DNA of 64,000 nt from Hathewaya histolytica (GCF_901482605.1 NZ_LR590481.1:1612001-1676000); one strand, 5' to 3'. Shown: positions 18,062 through 28,370, numbered from the stretch's first letter. Made by a program: numbers and translations. Notes: generated by a model not told the origin, from the sequence alone.

Positions 18062-19810
18062 CTATTCTATTAAGTATAATTTCGCATATACCTTCCCATA
18101 ATTATTATAAAGTTTTTTACCTTTAACCTCAATTATTTTACAATTATTATAGAAGTTTTTCAAAGGTTTTTGTGGTAATGTGCTTATTACAGAGTTGTTT
18201 TTTTCACTGTTTACCTCTATAACCAAGTTGTCACCCCAAGCTTTGTTAGTTTTCCCCTTTATAAAATAGTTATTTAAACTTATCTCTTCTGTAGTTCCAT
18301 TATCTATTATAAAACTCTTATCTACAACTTCCTTTATTCTTTTTAAATCATCTAGATCCTTACAAATAGCAATCTTATCCCATTTATATTTTATTATAGC
18401 ACATTCCTTATGGCCTAAATTGTAAAAATGGATTTCTGGAGTAAAGCTAAATGTGGAAAGAAAATAAAAAATTAAAATTGATATTGTGCTAAACTTAGCA
18501 TATTTATACCCTTTTTTTATTAGAATATATGATATAAATAGAATTACGATAGAAATCACATGAAAATAATCTAATTTTATATTAGAAGGTACTATTAAAA
18601 GAAGAACTTTTTTTACAATGTTATACCCTTCCATTAAAGATAAGATAGTATAACATATAAAATTAAATAAAGGAGTTACCATTCTACATATTAAGGCTAT
18701 ATTACCCAAAATTACTAGTATAGAATATATAGGAATTAAGAAAATATTCCCCAGAAATCCACCTAAAGAATATTCTTTGAATAACACTATAGAATATAGT
18801 GCTGATAGGCTTTGACTAGATAGGGTTAAACTTAAAGATTCTCTTAGATATTTAGGAAGAACGTATAGTTTTTTACTTATCTTTTTATTAAATAAAATTA
18901 TTCCAATTACAGATAAATAAGAGAGTACGAATCCTGGATTCACTACATAATATGGTCGTATAGATAGAATAAGTAAACTTGAAAAGCTTAGCGCTCCTAA
19001 CACACTATAATTTTTAAATAGTTTGGGAGAAAGTTTTAAAATTAATATCATTAGAAAAGCACGTAAGGTAGATGGTTTTCCTCCAGTAAAAATAACATAT
19101 AAAAATGCTATAAAACTTTTAATACCTAGCATAGGAATAAAATCTAAAATTTTAAATATTATAATCATATGAAAACCAGATACACTAATGGCGTGAACCA
19201 CCCCTAAGGTCTTTAAATCTTCTTTATCTTCCAAAGATATATAATCCTCTTCTCCAAATGCAAGAGCCATTAATATGCTTGTATTTTCCTCACCTAATAT
19301 ACTGTTAAATTCTTTATACATTTTATCTTTTATATTATTTATTTTTATAAGTCTGCTTTCACCTATTTTTCTTGAACTGTTTACTTTAATTTCACCTATT
19401 ACTCCTGCAGAAATATCTATATTTCTTTCAAAATCTCCTTTTATATATACTTTATCTCCTTTTTTTAATTCCTTATTACAACCTAGTAAATTAACATATC
19501 TTCCATCTAAAGCTCCTCTTTTGAAAAATCCTCTATCGTATGTTATATCTACAACTAATTCACTATGTTTTTTAGGCAAATTATAAGAAAAATAAAATAT
19601 ATTAAAAAAATATCCTAAAATATAAAATAATACTATTATATTGGAAAATTTTATATCAATAGTAAAGTAAATAAACAAAAAAAAGATTGTAGTAAAGACT
19701 ACAAAAATAATAACAGTTTCATAGAATATTGTGAAACTAAAACTTCCTAAAAATAAAGCTATGGCATAATAAACTATAGGGTTTCCTACTAATATTTTTT
19801 CATTCTTCAT
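18062..19810 (-). CDS. comEC: ComEC/Rec2-family DNA uptake channel lacking a normal C-terminal nuclease-like domain
   Basis: Polytopic membrane protein of 582 residues. The N-terminal DUF4131-type region (about 1-160) contains an OB-like part, and the competence domain (about 175-440) has the hallmark GVVHAISVSGFHMIIIF and then GGKPSTLRAFLM with many helices. ComEC proteins usually run past 700 residues because of a metallo-beta-lactamase-like domain. Here only about 125 residues follow, beginning FYNLGHKECAIIKYKWD where others have a DVGQGD-type strand; no HxHxDH motif is present. There is no frameshift visible at the junction to the next gene. It may transport DNA without the domain or be a decaying competence gene. 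comEA lies 7.8 kb away. Confidence 0.88.
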   Translation of the reverse strand: MKNEKILVGNPIVYYAIALFLGSFSFTIFYETVIIFVVFTTIFFLFIYFTIDIKFSNIIVLFYILGYFFNIFYFSYNLPKKHSELVVDITYDRGFFKRGALDGRYVNLLGCNKELKKGDKVYIKGDFERNIDISAGVIGEIKVNSSRKIGESRLIKINNIKDKMYKEFNSILGEENTSILMALAFGEEDYISLEDKEDLKTLGVVHAISVSGFHMIIIFKILDFIPMLGIKSFIAFLYVIFTGGKPSTLRAFLMILILKLSPKLFKNYSVLGALSFSSLLILSIRPYYVVNPGFVLSYLSVIGIILFNKKISKKLYVLPKYLRESLSLTLSSQSLSALYSIVLFKEYSLGGFLGNIFLIPIYSILVILGNIALICRMVTPLFNFICYTILSLMEGYNIVKKVLLLIVPSNIKLDYFHVISIVILFISYILIKKGYKYAKFSTISILIFYFLSTFSFTPEIHFYNLGHKECAIIKYKWDKIAICKDLDDLKRIKEVVDKSFIIDNGTTEEISLNNYFIKGKTNKAWGDNLVIEVNSEKNNSVISTLPQKPLKNFYNNCKIIEVKGKKLYNNYGKVYAKLYLIE

Positions 19811-19952
19811 TTTATTATCTCCAAATAAATAATAATAGTAAGATTATACCCCTACAGTTATATTTATAAACCATAACTAGTAAATTACTAAGCCACTTTT
19901 CTTAAAAACTCCTATTCTGCTTAAGTTGCAAAATTTTGAAATTGCATATTTA

Positions 19953-22634
19953 TTAATAATAATCCATGTACATTTCCTCTATGGCATAAGAAACTTTTTT
20001 AAAAGAAAGACTGAATATATAGTGAATGATTAATATTGCCGTAATAAAAACATAGTGTTCTTTACTAAACATAATAAAACTAAACCCTTTCATACTTCCT
20101 AATACACTTGTAATAAAAAACATAAATAGTATATTTAAAATAACTAGTATATTAGATACAAGATTCTTAAATATAATTCCATTGTTTATTAAATTTAATG
20201 GTGTAAAAACTATTCCAATACCCAAATTAAAAAACAATATAAGACTATTAGGTATATCTATAAACCTACTCACACTATAACTATAAAAAACATATGATAT
20301 CAAAGCTATACCAATAGATTTCATTAACAAAAAAGAAAGGTTTAGATTATAATCTTTCTCACCATAATACGTTCTAGGCTCTTCTCTATTAAAAATACTC
20401 CTTTTATCTTCCATAAGTATTACTATACAGTTGGTAATTACTAAAGGAATATTAATCAAAAACACCTCATATAAAGATAATATTTTACCCTTATTTAAAA
20501 TTAAAGATAAAATTAAATAAAAAATAAAAATACTAGAACATAAGAAAGTCTCATAGATTAAGGTCTTACAAAATCTAGTTATGAACCTACTCTCAAATAT
20601 TAATTTAAATATTTTATTTATATTTAAGTCGTCTATGAACACATCACTTATTTTTTTAACAATATTGCTACTATTTTTCCCCATAGAAATACTTATATCT
20701 CCCTTACTCATATAAGGCAAATCAATTAATTTATTTCCTATGGCTAAAGTATAATATTTTTTATCTTTATGGCCTTTTACTACTATCTCTTTATGATGTT
20801 CATCTAATTTAGAAAATAAAACTTCCTTAGAAACAACATTATTTAATTCTTTTAAAGACATAAAATCAAATTCTACGCCAGAATAAATTTCATTAGTATC
20901 ACCTATAATACCGATTTCTTTTCCAAATACCTTCGCCACCATTTTATTATCATCTGTAAATACTATAGGATTAACATTTAAATCATTACAGGTATCTTTA
21001 AAACTATATGTTTCTATTTTTATAGGGTTTAGAAAACCTATAAGCCCTACAAATACAAGATTGCTTTCTATATTTTCATCCTTAGAAGGTTCATAGTTAA
21101 AGTTTCTATAAGCAAAGGCTGTAATTTCCATCCCCTCAATAGCCATATCTAGTGCACTTTCTTTTATTTTGTCTAAATCTTCATTTTTAAGTTCAACTTC
21201 TATACCACTTTTTAATATATGGGTTGAATTTTCTAAAATCACATCCAGATTCCCAACTACATTTGCCCTATAATTATTTTCAACCTTATTTACTGTAGTT
21301 TTTATACCATTATTTCCTTCTATAGGAACTTTAAATATCCTACTATATTTATTATTTAATTCTTTTTTATCTATATAATTATTAAGTCCAAATTTTATCA
21401 TTGCTATTTCTTTAGAAGCTCCCTTAAACTCCTCATTTTCTCTTGTATAATCGGAATCGTTACATAGTAAAGAAATATTAATAAGTCTCTCTAAAGTAGC
21501 GTAATTAAAATTATTAATATCTTTTTTAGTTATTTCCTGTTGGTCCTTATATATTTTTTGTATTTCAAAACTACCTTTAGATTTAATAAACAACAACTTA
21601 TCATCCACAAAAATTTTTCTTATAATCATCTCATCTTTACTTAATATACCATATTTATTTAAAAATAAAGTTTGAGTTTTAGCTATATGTTTTATACAAG
21701 AAATATTTTTCAAAAAAACTCCATCCGTTCTTTTCTTTTTCATATATATAAATAATATGATAACTAACACTATTATATTTTGTACAGGTAAGGTTACAAA
21801 AATTAAAGTAGCTATAATCTCTGTAAGTATCTGTCTTTCTACACCTAAGGTGTATCCAAAAACACCGCATAATAAACTTAAACCTATCCCGGCTAAAGCA
21901 AATTTATTCATGACTTTTCTTACTTCATTTATGAAAAACTCTTTATGATTCTCGTGAAGGCTTAATGTTTTCATAAAAGAACCTATTTTAGTATCCATTC
22001 CTGTAGAAACTACTATTCCTAATCCGCTACCTTCTTTTATTATAGTCGATTTGAATACCATATTACTCATTTTATCTATACTTAAGTCTCCCTCTAACTT
22101 TGCAGGGAACTTCTCCACTAAATAGTCCTTTCCTGTTATAGGCAATTCGTTTACTTTTAATTTATTAACTTCAATTACCCTTATGTCTGCTGGTACATAA
22201 CTATTCTTGAATAAAAATACTATATCACCTACAACTAGATCTTCTACCCTAATTATTTCTTCTTTTCCTTCTCTTATAACCTTAGCAGTAGCATCATTTA
22301 ATACCGCTAAAGAATTTAATTTTTTTTCTTCTTCTAAGTCTAAAATTAAAAAAAATAAAAATAAAATACCAACTAAACCAAATGAAATAACAAATATATA
22401 TCTAAGATTTAAATAATATAAAATTATCATAAGAATAATACTACAAATAAACCATGCTTGAAAAATTTCTTTTAAAAATAATTTAAACATGGAAGTACTA
22501 TTAGGATTACTTATAATATTTCTACCATAAGCCTCTCGATTTCTTTCTACTTTATCATAATTAAGTCCTAATTCTAAATCTGAATGTAAATCCTCCAATA
22601 CATTCTTGTATGAAGTTTTATACCAATCTTTCAT
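19953..22634 (-). CDS. P-type ATPase homologue without catalytic residues (pseudo-ATPase)
   Basis: An 893-residue protein with the complete type II P-ATPase layout: cation-ATPase N-terminal region (about 1-60), two helices, actuator domain, two helices, P and N domains, and about six C-terminal helices. Every catalytic motif is altered. DKTGTLT is NKYGILS with Asn326 replacing the phosphorylated Asp; TGES is TGKD (167-170); the M4 PEGL is PVQN (about 283-286); KGAPE is VGNLD; TGD is TDD (560-562); and GDGVND is GNKLID (633-638). The reading frame is intact over 2.7 kb, arguing against a decaying pseudogene. ATG 22634 follows GGGTGGGG. It lies between comEC and tRNA-Sec. It cannot pump by the normal cycle; role unknown. 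Confidence 0.85.
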   Translation of the reverse strand: MKDWYKTSYKNVLEDLHSDLELGLNYDKVERNREAYGRNIISNPNSTSMFKLFLKEIFQAWFICSIILMIILYYLNLRYIFVISFGLVGILFLFFLILDLEEEKKLNSLAVLNDATAKVIREGKEEIIRVEDLVVGDIVFLFKNSYVPADIRVIEVNKLKVNELPITGKDYLVEKFPAKLEGDLSIDKMSNMVFKSTIIKEGSGLGIVVSTGMDTKIGSFMKTLSLHENHKEFFINEVRKVMNKFALAGIGLSLLCGVFGYTLGVERQILTEIIATLIFVTLPVQNIIVLVIILFIYMKKKRTDGVFLKNISCIKHIAKTQTLFLNKYGILSKDEMIIRKIFVDDKLLFIKSKGSFEIQKIYKDQQEITKKDINNFNYATLERLINISLLCNDSDYTRENEEFKGASKEIAMIKFGLNNYIDKKELNNKYSRIFKVPIEGNNGIKTTVNKVENNYRANVVGNLDVILENSTHILKSGIEVELKNEDLDKIKESALDMAIEGMEITAFAYRNFNYEPSKDENIESNLVFVGLIGFLNPIKIETYSFKDTCNDLNVNPIVFTDDNKMVAKVFGKEIGIIGDTNEIYSGVEFDFMSLKELNNVVSKEVLFSKLDEHHKEIVVKGHKDKKYYTLAIGNKLIDLPYMSKGDISISMGKNSSNIVKKISDVFIDDLNINKIFKLIFESRFITRFCKTLIYETFLCSSIFIFYLILSLILNKGKILSLYEVFLINIPLVITNCIVILMEDKRSIFNREEPRTYYGEKDYNLNLSFLLMKSIGIALISYVFYSYSVSRFIDIPNSLILFFNLGIGIVFTPLNLINNGIIFKNLVSNILVILNILFMFFITSVLGSMKGFSFIMFSKEHYVFITAILIIHYIFSLSFKKVSYAIEEMYMDYY

Positions 22635-22836
22635 ATAGTCCCCACCCTTTATATAAATATAAAAATTCATAAATATATTAAAATTATGATTATAATTTAA
22701 TTAAACATCTTTTTATATTATATCATCATATTAAACATTTTAGTTTATTTTAATTTTATTTTTAATTAAAATAAATAAAATATATACCTTTTGCATCGAA
22801 ATATAAAAAAATTAAATATATACCAAAAAAATAAAA

Positions 22837-22855
22837 AGTCACATAAATTGTGACT
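22837..22855 (-). terminator. Second hairpin downstream of tRNA-Sec
   Basis: AGTCACA-loop-TGTGACT with a strong T-run on the minus strand (CTTTTTATTTTTTT). It may back up the tRNA-Sec terminator. Confidence 0.55.
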
Positions 22856-22896
22856 TCCCATTATATTTAAATAATAAGTTTCTATATAATTAAAAA

Positions 22897-22937
22897 GACG
22901 GGTCGGATAGCAAATAAAATATGTATCCTAACCCGTC
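22897..22937 (-). terminator. Terminator of the sel operon/tRNA-Sec
   Basis: Stem GACGGGT-AGGATA with TATCC-ACCCGTC (one mismatch) around a 14-base loop, followed on the minus strand by TTTTTAATT, 17 bases past the tRNA. Confidence 0.85.
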
Positions 22938-22953
22938 ATTATATGTCATTTTT

Positions 22954-23050
22954 TGGCGGGAGTATGTGGGAATCGAACCCACCCATCGTGGTCTTAGCAC
23001 GACAACTCAGTTTTGAAGACTGGCAGGCACACCAGCACCTATCTACTCCC
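22954..23050 (-). tRNA. selC: Selenocysteine tRNA (anticodon UCA)
   Basis: A 97-base tRNA including an encoded CCA. The acceptor stem pairs GGGAGTA with TACTCCC, the anticodon stem CAGT/ACTG closes a loop CTTCAAA with anticodon TCA, the variable arm is very long, and the T arm is GTGGG-TTCGATT-CCCAC. The long extra arm plus UCA anticodon defines tRNA-Sec. It inserts selenocysteine at in-frame UGA codons with SelB. It lies 120 bases downstream of selB on the same strand, closing the selD-selA-selB-selC cluster. Confidence 0.96.
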
Positions 23051-23170
23051 TTAACACAAGCATTAGTATATCATATAGATAGTTATTAATCAATGATTTT
23101 TTTGTATTTTTAGATAACTTCTTCATTCTTTTTAGTATGTTTTGTAGATTAAAGTATTATTTAATCTAAT

Positions 23171-25078
23171 CTAAAATAGAACTCTGTCATTTTCTACTCT
23201 TTTAGTGATTTTTAGTGAATCCATGTGTTCAAGAAGTGATACCGCAGTTTTTCTATTAGTATTTAGTATCTCCCTACCTTCTGATGTAGATAATTTCCCC
23301 TTTTCTTTTATATGCTTAACTATTTTATCCTTACCCCTATCATAGTATTCCTTTAAAAGAATACTATCTAAAGAAAGCTTTATTAAGGCTCCATTATCGA
23401 CTAACATATCATAAACCATTTTAAATGTTTTCTTATCTTTTTCATCATTCATTATATCTGATATTTTAGGAGGATTAAACTCACCCTTTTTATATTCATA
23501 TATTATTTTATTTTTTATTGCTTCTTGTTCTTTACTAAGTTTTATATCAAAGTCATATAAGAACAAGAAATTCTCGCTAAACCTTACAGCCTTTTCTTCC
23601 TTTAAAATGTTTAAAATCTCGTCATAAGCCTTCTGTTTTAGTTTTATACCAAATATTTTATTTTTAACTTCCTCTTTTCCCATTCCTATCTTTAGTGGAT
23701 TCTTTAAATGATATGCTTTTAAAATATTAATTATATCTTTTTTTCTACTTTCTATATAATCTTTGTGAATATATATGGGATTATCTACGGAAGTTAGTTT
23801 TATAACCTTACCCTGACTTACTAATTCTTCTATATTTCCTTCTATATTTTGTTCATTCTTACCTAAAGCCTTAACAAGTGTAGTTATCTCAGGAAAATCT
23901 TTGCTCATTTTTTTAATAGCACTTTCTAATATTCCTTCTGTTTTTCCACTTTCTTTTATTTTTAACTCTTCAATATAGTCTTTATCAAATCTTTTAGTCT
24001 TCTTACTCACAGGGTTTATAATAATTCCACCACCAATAGTATACATAGGGGAATAATTTCTTATTACAAATCTATCATTTCTCTGAGATGTTAACTCACT
24101 CTCTAATCTTAATTGAACAAATGTACTCTCACCTGGATTTAATTCTTCTCTATCTAAAATTATTACTCTACACAGAATCTCATTAGTACCATGATATAAT
24201 CTTACCCTTTGTCTATTTAATAGAGGTTTGTCCATCGATTTTAAATAATAAAGCTTACAATCAATGATCATTGAAGATTCCATAAGCCCCTCTCCAGATA
24301 TAACATCTCCTCTTTTAACCTCACTTAGTTTAACATTTGATAAATTAAGTGCACATCTTTGACCTGCTTCTCCAACTTCTTTACTTTCCCCATGGATTTG
24401 TATACTTCTGATTTTAGTTTTTATATTGTTGGGGTAAATTTCTACTGTATCTCCAACTCTTACAGAGCCACTAATTATGGTACCCGTGATTACTGTACCA
24501 AAACCACTTACAGAAAATGCTCTATCTACTGGAAGTCTAAAGTGTCCTTCCACATCTTTTTCAGATATTTCCTCCGTTAATTTATCAATATCTCCTATAA
24601 GTAAATCAATTCCTTCTTTTGTTTTAGAAGACACTTTATGAATAGGTGAATTTTCTAAAAATGTACCTTTGAAATAACTTCTCAAATCCTCTTCTATCAT
24701 CTCAATCCATTCACTATCAACCATATCAGTTTTAGTTAAAACTATTATGCCTTTTTTAACATTTAAAAGTTGAAGAATTTCAAAATGTTCTCTTGTTTGG
24801 GGCATTACACCCTCATCTGCTGCAATAACCATTAAAACAATATCTACGCCACTTATACCTGCAAGCATATTTTTTACAAATTTTTCATGACCAGGTACAT
24901 CTATAATTCCTGCTCTTCTTTTAGAGGGTAAATCAAAGTAAGTGAATCCTAAATTAATAGAAATGCCCCTCTCTTTCTCCTCTTTTGAAGTATCTGTATC
25001 TTTACCAGTAAGTGCTTTTATTAATGTTGTCTTTCCATGATCTATATGCCCAGCTGTCCCTATAATTATATTTTTCAT
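23171..25078 (-). CDS. selB: Selenocysteine-specific elongation factor SelB
   Basis: GTPase of 635 residues that carries Sec-tRNA to the ribosome at UGA codons next to a SECIS hairpin. G motifs are [26 protein letters not shown]-Tu-like domains II and III follow, then four C-terminal winged-helix modules (about 375-635) that bind SECIS RNA, ending [23 protein letters not shown] 25078 has GGAGGG five bases away; an in-frame GTG two codons earlier overlaps the ribosome site. It follows selA by 29 bases. Its most obvious local substrate is the UGA in selD of the same cluster. Confidence 0.97.
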   Translation of the reverse strand: MKNIIIGTAGHIDHGKTTLIKALTGKDTDTSKEEKERGISINLGFTYFDLPSKRRAGIIDVPGHEKFVKNMLAGISGVDIVLMVIAADEGVMPQTREHFEILQLLNVKKGIIVLTKTDMVDSEWIEMIEEDLRSYFKGTFLENSPIHKVSSKTKEGIDLLIGDIDKLTEEISEKDVEGHFRLPVDRAFSVSGFGTVITGTIISGSVRVGDTVEIYPNNIKTKIRSIQIHGESKEVGEAGQRCALNLSNVKLSEVKRGDVISGEGLMESSMIIDCKLYYLKSMDKPLLNRQRVRLYHGTNEILCRVIILDREELNPGESTFVQLRLESELTSQRNDRFVIRNYSPMYTIGGGIIINPVSKKTKRFDKDYIEELKIKESGKTEGILESAIKKMSKDFPEITTLVKALGKNEQNIEGNIEELVSQGKVIKLTSVDNPIYIHKDYIESRKKDIINILKAYHLKNPLKIGMGKEEVKNKIFGIKLKQKAYDEILNILKEEKAVRFSENFLFLYDFDIKLSKEQEAIKNKIIYEYKKGEFNPPKISDIMNDEKDKKTFKMVYDMLVDNGALIKLSLDSILLKEYYDRGKDKIVKHIKEKGKLSTSEGREILNTNRKTAVSLLEHMDSLKITKRVENDRVLF

Positions 25079-25107
25079 AAGCACCCTCCTCTAAAATAAA
25101 ATCCTTA

Positions 25108-26499
25108 TTAAATTGTTTTCTCTAACTCTGTATATGCATCAACAATAGTACTAAAGTCTTTTTCAAATAAAGTTCTAATATCCATTATAACTTCTCCACC
25201 ATAAACTCTAACGATTATAGGTATTTTATATTCTCTTAAAAACTTTTCTATTTTCTCTGCATTAATTTCCTCAGAATTAGCCTTTATTACATAGGTGCTT
25301 ATAGTTTCAGTAGGCATAGAACCTCCACCTACCATTGAATAGTCTTCTTCTACTTTAAATTGAATCTTCTTAATTTTATTTGTTAATCTTCTTTTCAATC
25401 TCATAGAGTCTTTTTTTAATTTCAACTTATCCGTAAGTAACATATTTAAAGTTGGTATATTTTCTATAGCCTCTTTTTCTTCTTGATAATATTTTATCGT
25501 AGCTTCTAAGGCTGCTAATGTCATCTTATCAACTCTTAATGCTCTAGTGATTTGATTTTTCTTCATTTTTTCTATAAATTTTTTCTTTCCTACTACAATA
25601 CCACATTGTGGTCCACCAAGCATCTTATCCCCACTAAAGGTTACTACATCAACCCCTTTTTTGATGCTTTCTTGAATTGTAGGCTCATATGTAAATCCAT
25701 ATTTACTAAAATCAATTAAAACTCCACTACCAATGTCTTCAACTACAGGTATTTCTTTAGAATCACCTAATTTAACAAGTTCTTCTAGAGGTACTGTCTC
25801 GGTAAATCCTAAAATTCTATAATTTGACGTATGAACTTTTAAGAGTACACCTGTATTATCTGTTATATTGTTTTCATAATCATAGATATGAGTCCTATTT
25901 GTAGTTCCTACCTCCACTAGTGTAGCTCCACTATAACGCATTACCTCTGGAACCCTAAAAGATCCTCCTATTTCTACTAATTCTCCTCTAGATACAATAG
26001 CTTCTTTCTCTTTACATAAAGTATCTAAAACAAGCATTACTGCTGCAGCATTATTATTAACTACTAAAGCAGATTCTGCTCCGGTTATTTGAGTTAACAG
26101 TTCCTCTATATGAGAATATCTAGAACCCCTTTTCCCAGTAGAAAGCTCATACTCCAAATTATTGTAATTCTCTGCTACGCTTATTACAGACTCTATTGCC
26201 TTCTTACAAAGAATAGACCTGCCAAGATTAGTATGAATAACAGTACCTGTAGCATTTATAACTTTTTTAAGTTTATTACTATTTTTACTTTCTAGTATAT
26301 CAAGAGTTTTATCTATTATTTCTTCTGTAGTAAAGATTTCTATCTTCTCTTCTAAAATCTCTTTTCTATAAAAATCTATGGAATCCCTTAAAGACTGTAC
26401 AACAACATTTCTCATAGAGCTTTTTAATGCCTGTTTTATCTTTTCATTTTCTAATAACTCATCAGTTTTAGGTAGACTTCTTAATAATTCCCTATTCAT
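25108..26499 (-). CDS. selA: L-seryl-tRNA(Sec) selenium transferase SelA
   Basis: PLP enzyme (463 residues) that converts seryl-tRNA-Sec to selenocysteyl-tRNA-Sec with selenophosphate. It has the N-terminal helical [10 protein letters not shown] segment, [15 protein letters not shown], the [14 protein letters not shown] loop and the PLP lysine at about K292 in [18 protein letters not shown] 26499 is preferred because it gives the family's start, though its AAAGGAG site is 14 bases away. An in-frame TTG (26529) would overlap the selD end. Product joins SelD and SelB in one pathway. Confidence 0.95.
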   Translation of the reverse strand: MNRELLRSLPKTDELLENEKIKQALKSSMRNVVVQSLRDSIDFYRKEILEEKIEIFTTEEIIDKTLDILESKNSNKLKKVINATGTVIHTNLGRSILCKKAIESVISVAENYNNLEYELSTGKRGSRYSHIEELLTQITGAESALVVNNNAAAVMLVLDTLCKEKEAIVSRGELVEIGGSFRVPEVMRYSGATLVEVGTTNRTHIYDYENNITDNTGVLLKVHTSNYRILGFTETVPLEELVKLGDSKEIPVVEDIGSGVLIDFSKYGFTYEPTIQESIKKGVDVVTFSGDKMLGGPQCGIVVGKKKFIEKMKKNQITRALRVDKMTLAALEATIKYYQEEKEAIENIPTLNMLLTDKLKLKKDSMRLKRRLTNKIKKIQFKVEEDYSMVGGGSMPTETISTYVIKANSEEINAEKIEKFLREYKIPIIVRVYGGEVIMDIRTLFEKDFSTIVDAYTELEKTI

Positions 26500-26518
26500 A
26501 TATATCCCATATTCTCCT

Positions 26519-27547
26519 TTAATCCACAATAATATATTTATCTTTAAGTTCTGTTACCTCTCCTATAATAGAAGACTTTATGTCTAAGGTATTTAATTCT
26601 TTAATTATCTTTTCCCCTTCGTCCATAGAACATGAAACCAATAATCCTCCTGAAGTTTGTGGGTCAAACAATAAATCATCTATCCATGATTGTGATCTTC
26701 TTATTTCATATTTTCCCTCTAAATAATTTCTATTACTATATGCTCCCGCTGGAACTAATCCCATTTTAGCATATTCTTCAGCTTCTTCTATGTATGGTAA
26801 CTTGCTACTATAAATCTTTAGTGTGACATTAGACCCTTCAGCCATCTCATAGCAATGTCCCATTATTCCAAAGCCCGTAATATCAGTACAAGCTGAAATT
26901 TCATATTTAGTTATAATTTCTGCAGAGTATTTGTTTAAGGTGCTCATAACCTTTACAGCTTTATTATATGCATCATCTGATGCTAATCCTGCCTTAATTG
27001 CTGTGTTAAGTATTCCTGTTCCTAATGGTTTAGTTAAAATTAAGATATCTCCAGGCCTAGAGCCATAATTTTTTAATATTTTATCAGGATGTACAATTCC
27101 CATAACTGAAAGACCATACTTGGGCTCATCATCAGAAACTGAATGTCCACCTATTACAACCGCTCCAGATTCCTTAACTTTATCAGCACCACCCTTTAGT
27201 ATATCACCAAGAATATCTATGTCTAGACAATTAGGAAAACATACTATATTTAAAGCTACAGAGGGTTTGCCTCCCATTGCATAAACATCGCTTAAGGAAT
27301 TTGCCGCTGCTATTTGTCCAAACATATATGGATCATCTACTACAGGAGTAAAAAAATCTAAAGTCTGAATAGCTGCAAGTTCATCAGTTAGCTTATACAC
27401 TGCAGCATCATCAGCTGTTTCTATACCAACTAAAAGATTTTCATCCTCCATTTTAGGTAATTTATTTAATATCTTTGAAAGGGTCTCCGGCCCAATTTTA
27501 GCTGCTCATCCAGAAGTTTTTGAAAGTTCTGTCAGTCTTTTATTCAT
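26519..27547 (-). CDS. selD: Selenophosphate synthetase SelD, itself a selenoprotein (UGA = Sec14)
   Basis: Makes selenophosphate from selenide and ATP. Simple frame reading gives a start at a later codon, but extending upstream through one in-frame TGA (27506-27508) reveals [27 protein letters not shown], which aligns the TGA with the catalytic Cys17 of E. coli SelD (GAGCGCKISP). ATG 27547 has a TGAGGTGA ribosome site. The full protein is 342 residues, a normal SelD length. Later motifs include [26 protein letters not shown]-like ATP/metal-binding sequence, [13 protein letters not shown] and DPQTSGGLL. Replacement by Sec is known in other SelD proteins. It heads the selD-selA-selB-selC cluster. 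Confidence 0.97.
27481..27508 (-). promoter_or_regulatory. Candidate SECIS hairpin of selD
   Basis: Immediately after the TGA, the mRNA can form GGG-CCGGAGA-CCC (27481-27493), 12 bases downstream of the UGA. Position fits a bacterial SECIS, which SelB reads. The stem visible by eye is short, so the exact fold is uncertain. Confidence 0.5.
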
Positions 27548-27623
27548 AAGTATCACCTCATTTGTTCACTCTTTTATATATAAAAATATAGTTTGAGTAT
27601 TCAAGCATATTTTATAATAATAA

Positions 27624-28370
27624 TTACTTAATGTCTACCTTATGTATAAATTTGTCTAAAGTTTTATCTCCAATGCCTGATATATTTTTAAGTTCATCTG
27701 CAGACTTAAATCCACCTTTTTCTTCTCTATATTGGATAATACTATTAGCTCGTGTCTCACCTATACCAGGTAATGTTTTTAACTCTTCTACGCTTGCCTT
27801 ATTTATGTTTATTTTTTCACTTTTATCTTTAGCATTAGCCTTATGGCTATTTTCTTTATTTGCTTTATTATCTATCCCCTGTGTTAAAGCAGCTTCTATA
27901 CTAGGGTCTATATTCTCACCTTTTTTAGGTATGTAAATTAAATCTTCATCCTGTAATCTTTTTGATAAATTCACCTTTATAAGTTCTGCCTCTTGTAAGA
28001 ATCCACCAGCCATATTCACAATGTCAGAAATCCTACTTTCTGCACTTAAAGTGTATATTCCAGGTTTTTTTACAGCTCCTTTTATATCCACTTTTATTGT
28101 ACTATCTTCGTCTCCTTTTACTTCCTCACCTTTATGATTTGAAACTTCTTCGCTCCCGTCTTTATGATTATCCTTATTATTTTTATTTTGCTTTATATCC
28201 TTAGGGTTTTTAGACTTATATACTGTTTCAGTTTTTTCCATATCATAATCATCAAAAATGTCTTTATATTGATTATTTTTATTATTATTAATGAAATATC
28301 CTCCAATAAATAAAATTACACAAATAAGGAGAATACCAATAGAACCAAAAATCTTTTCTTTATTTTTCAT
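27624..28370 (-). CDS. comEA: ComEA-type DNA-binding competence protein
   Basis: Membrane-anchored DNA receptor of 248 residues. One N-terminal helix (about 8-27), a charged Asn/Lys-rich linker, a SLBB domain (about 93-150: VDIKGAVKKPGIYTL ... VNLSKRLQDEDLIYIP), a second Lys-rich linker, and C-terminal tandem helix-hairpin-helix (ININKASVEELKTLPGIGET and ADELKNISGIGDKTLDKF). Strong GGAGGT before the ATG. It is separated from comEC by the sel cluster and the pseudo-ATPase; in many Firmicutes the two are adjacent. Role in transformation or pilus-linked DNA uptake is inferred. Confidence 0.92.
   Translation of the reverse strand: MKNKEKIFGSIGILLICVILFIGGYFINNNKNNQYKDIFDDYDMEKTETVYKSKNPKDIKQNKNNKDNHKDGSEEVSNHKGEEVKGDEDSTIKVDIKGAVKKPGIYTLSAESRISDIVNMAGGFLQEAELIKVNLSKRLQDEDLIYIPKKGENIDPSIEAALTQGIDNKANKENSHKANAKDKSEKININKASVEELKTLPGIGETRANSIIQYREEKGGFKSADELKNISGIGDKTLDKFIHKVDIK

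Noticed and set aside
27451-27547. Truncated or frameshifted selD
   Set aside because: The TGA lies exactly at the catalytic position, frame is intact on both sides, and a full Sec machinery is next to it, so recoding explains it better than a mutation.
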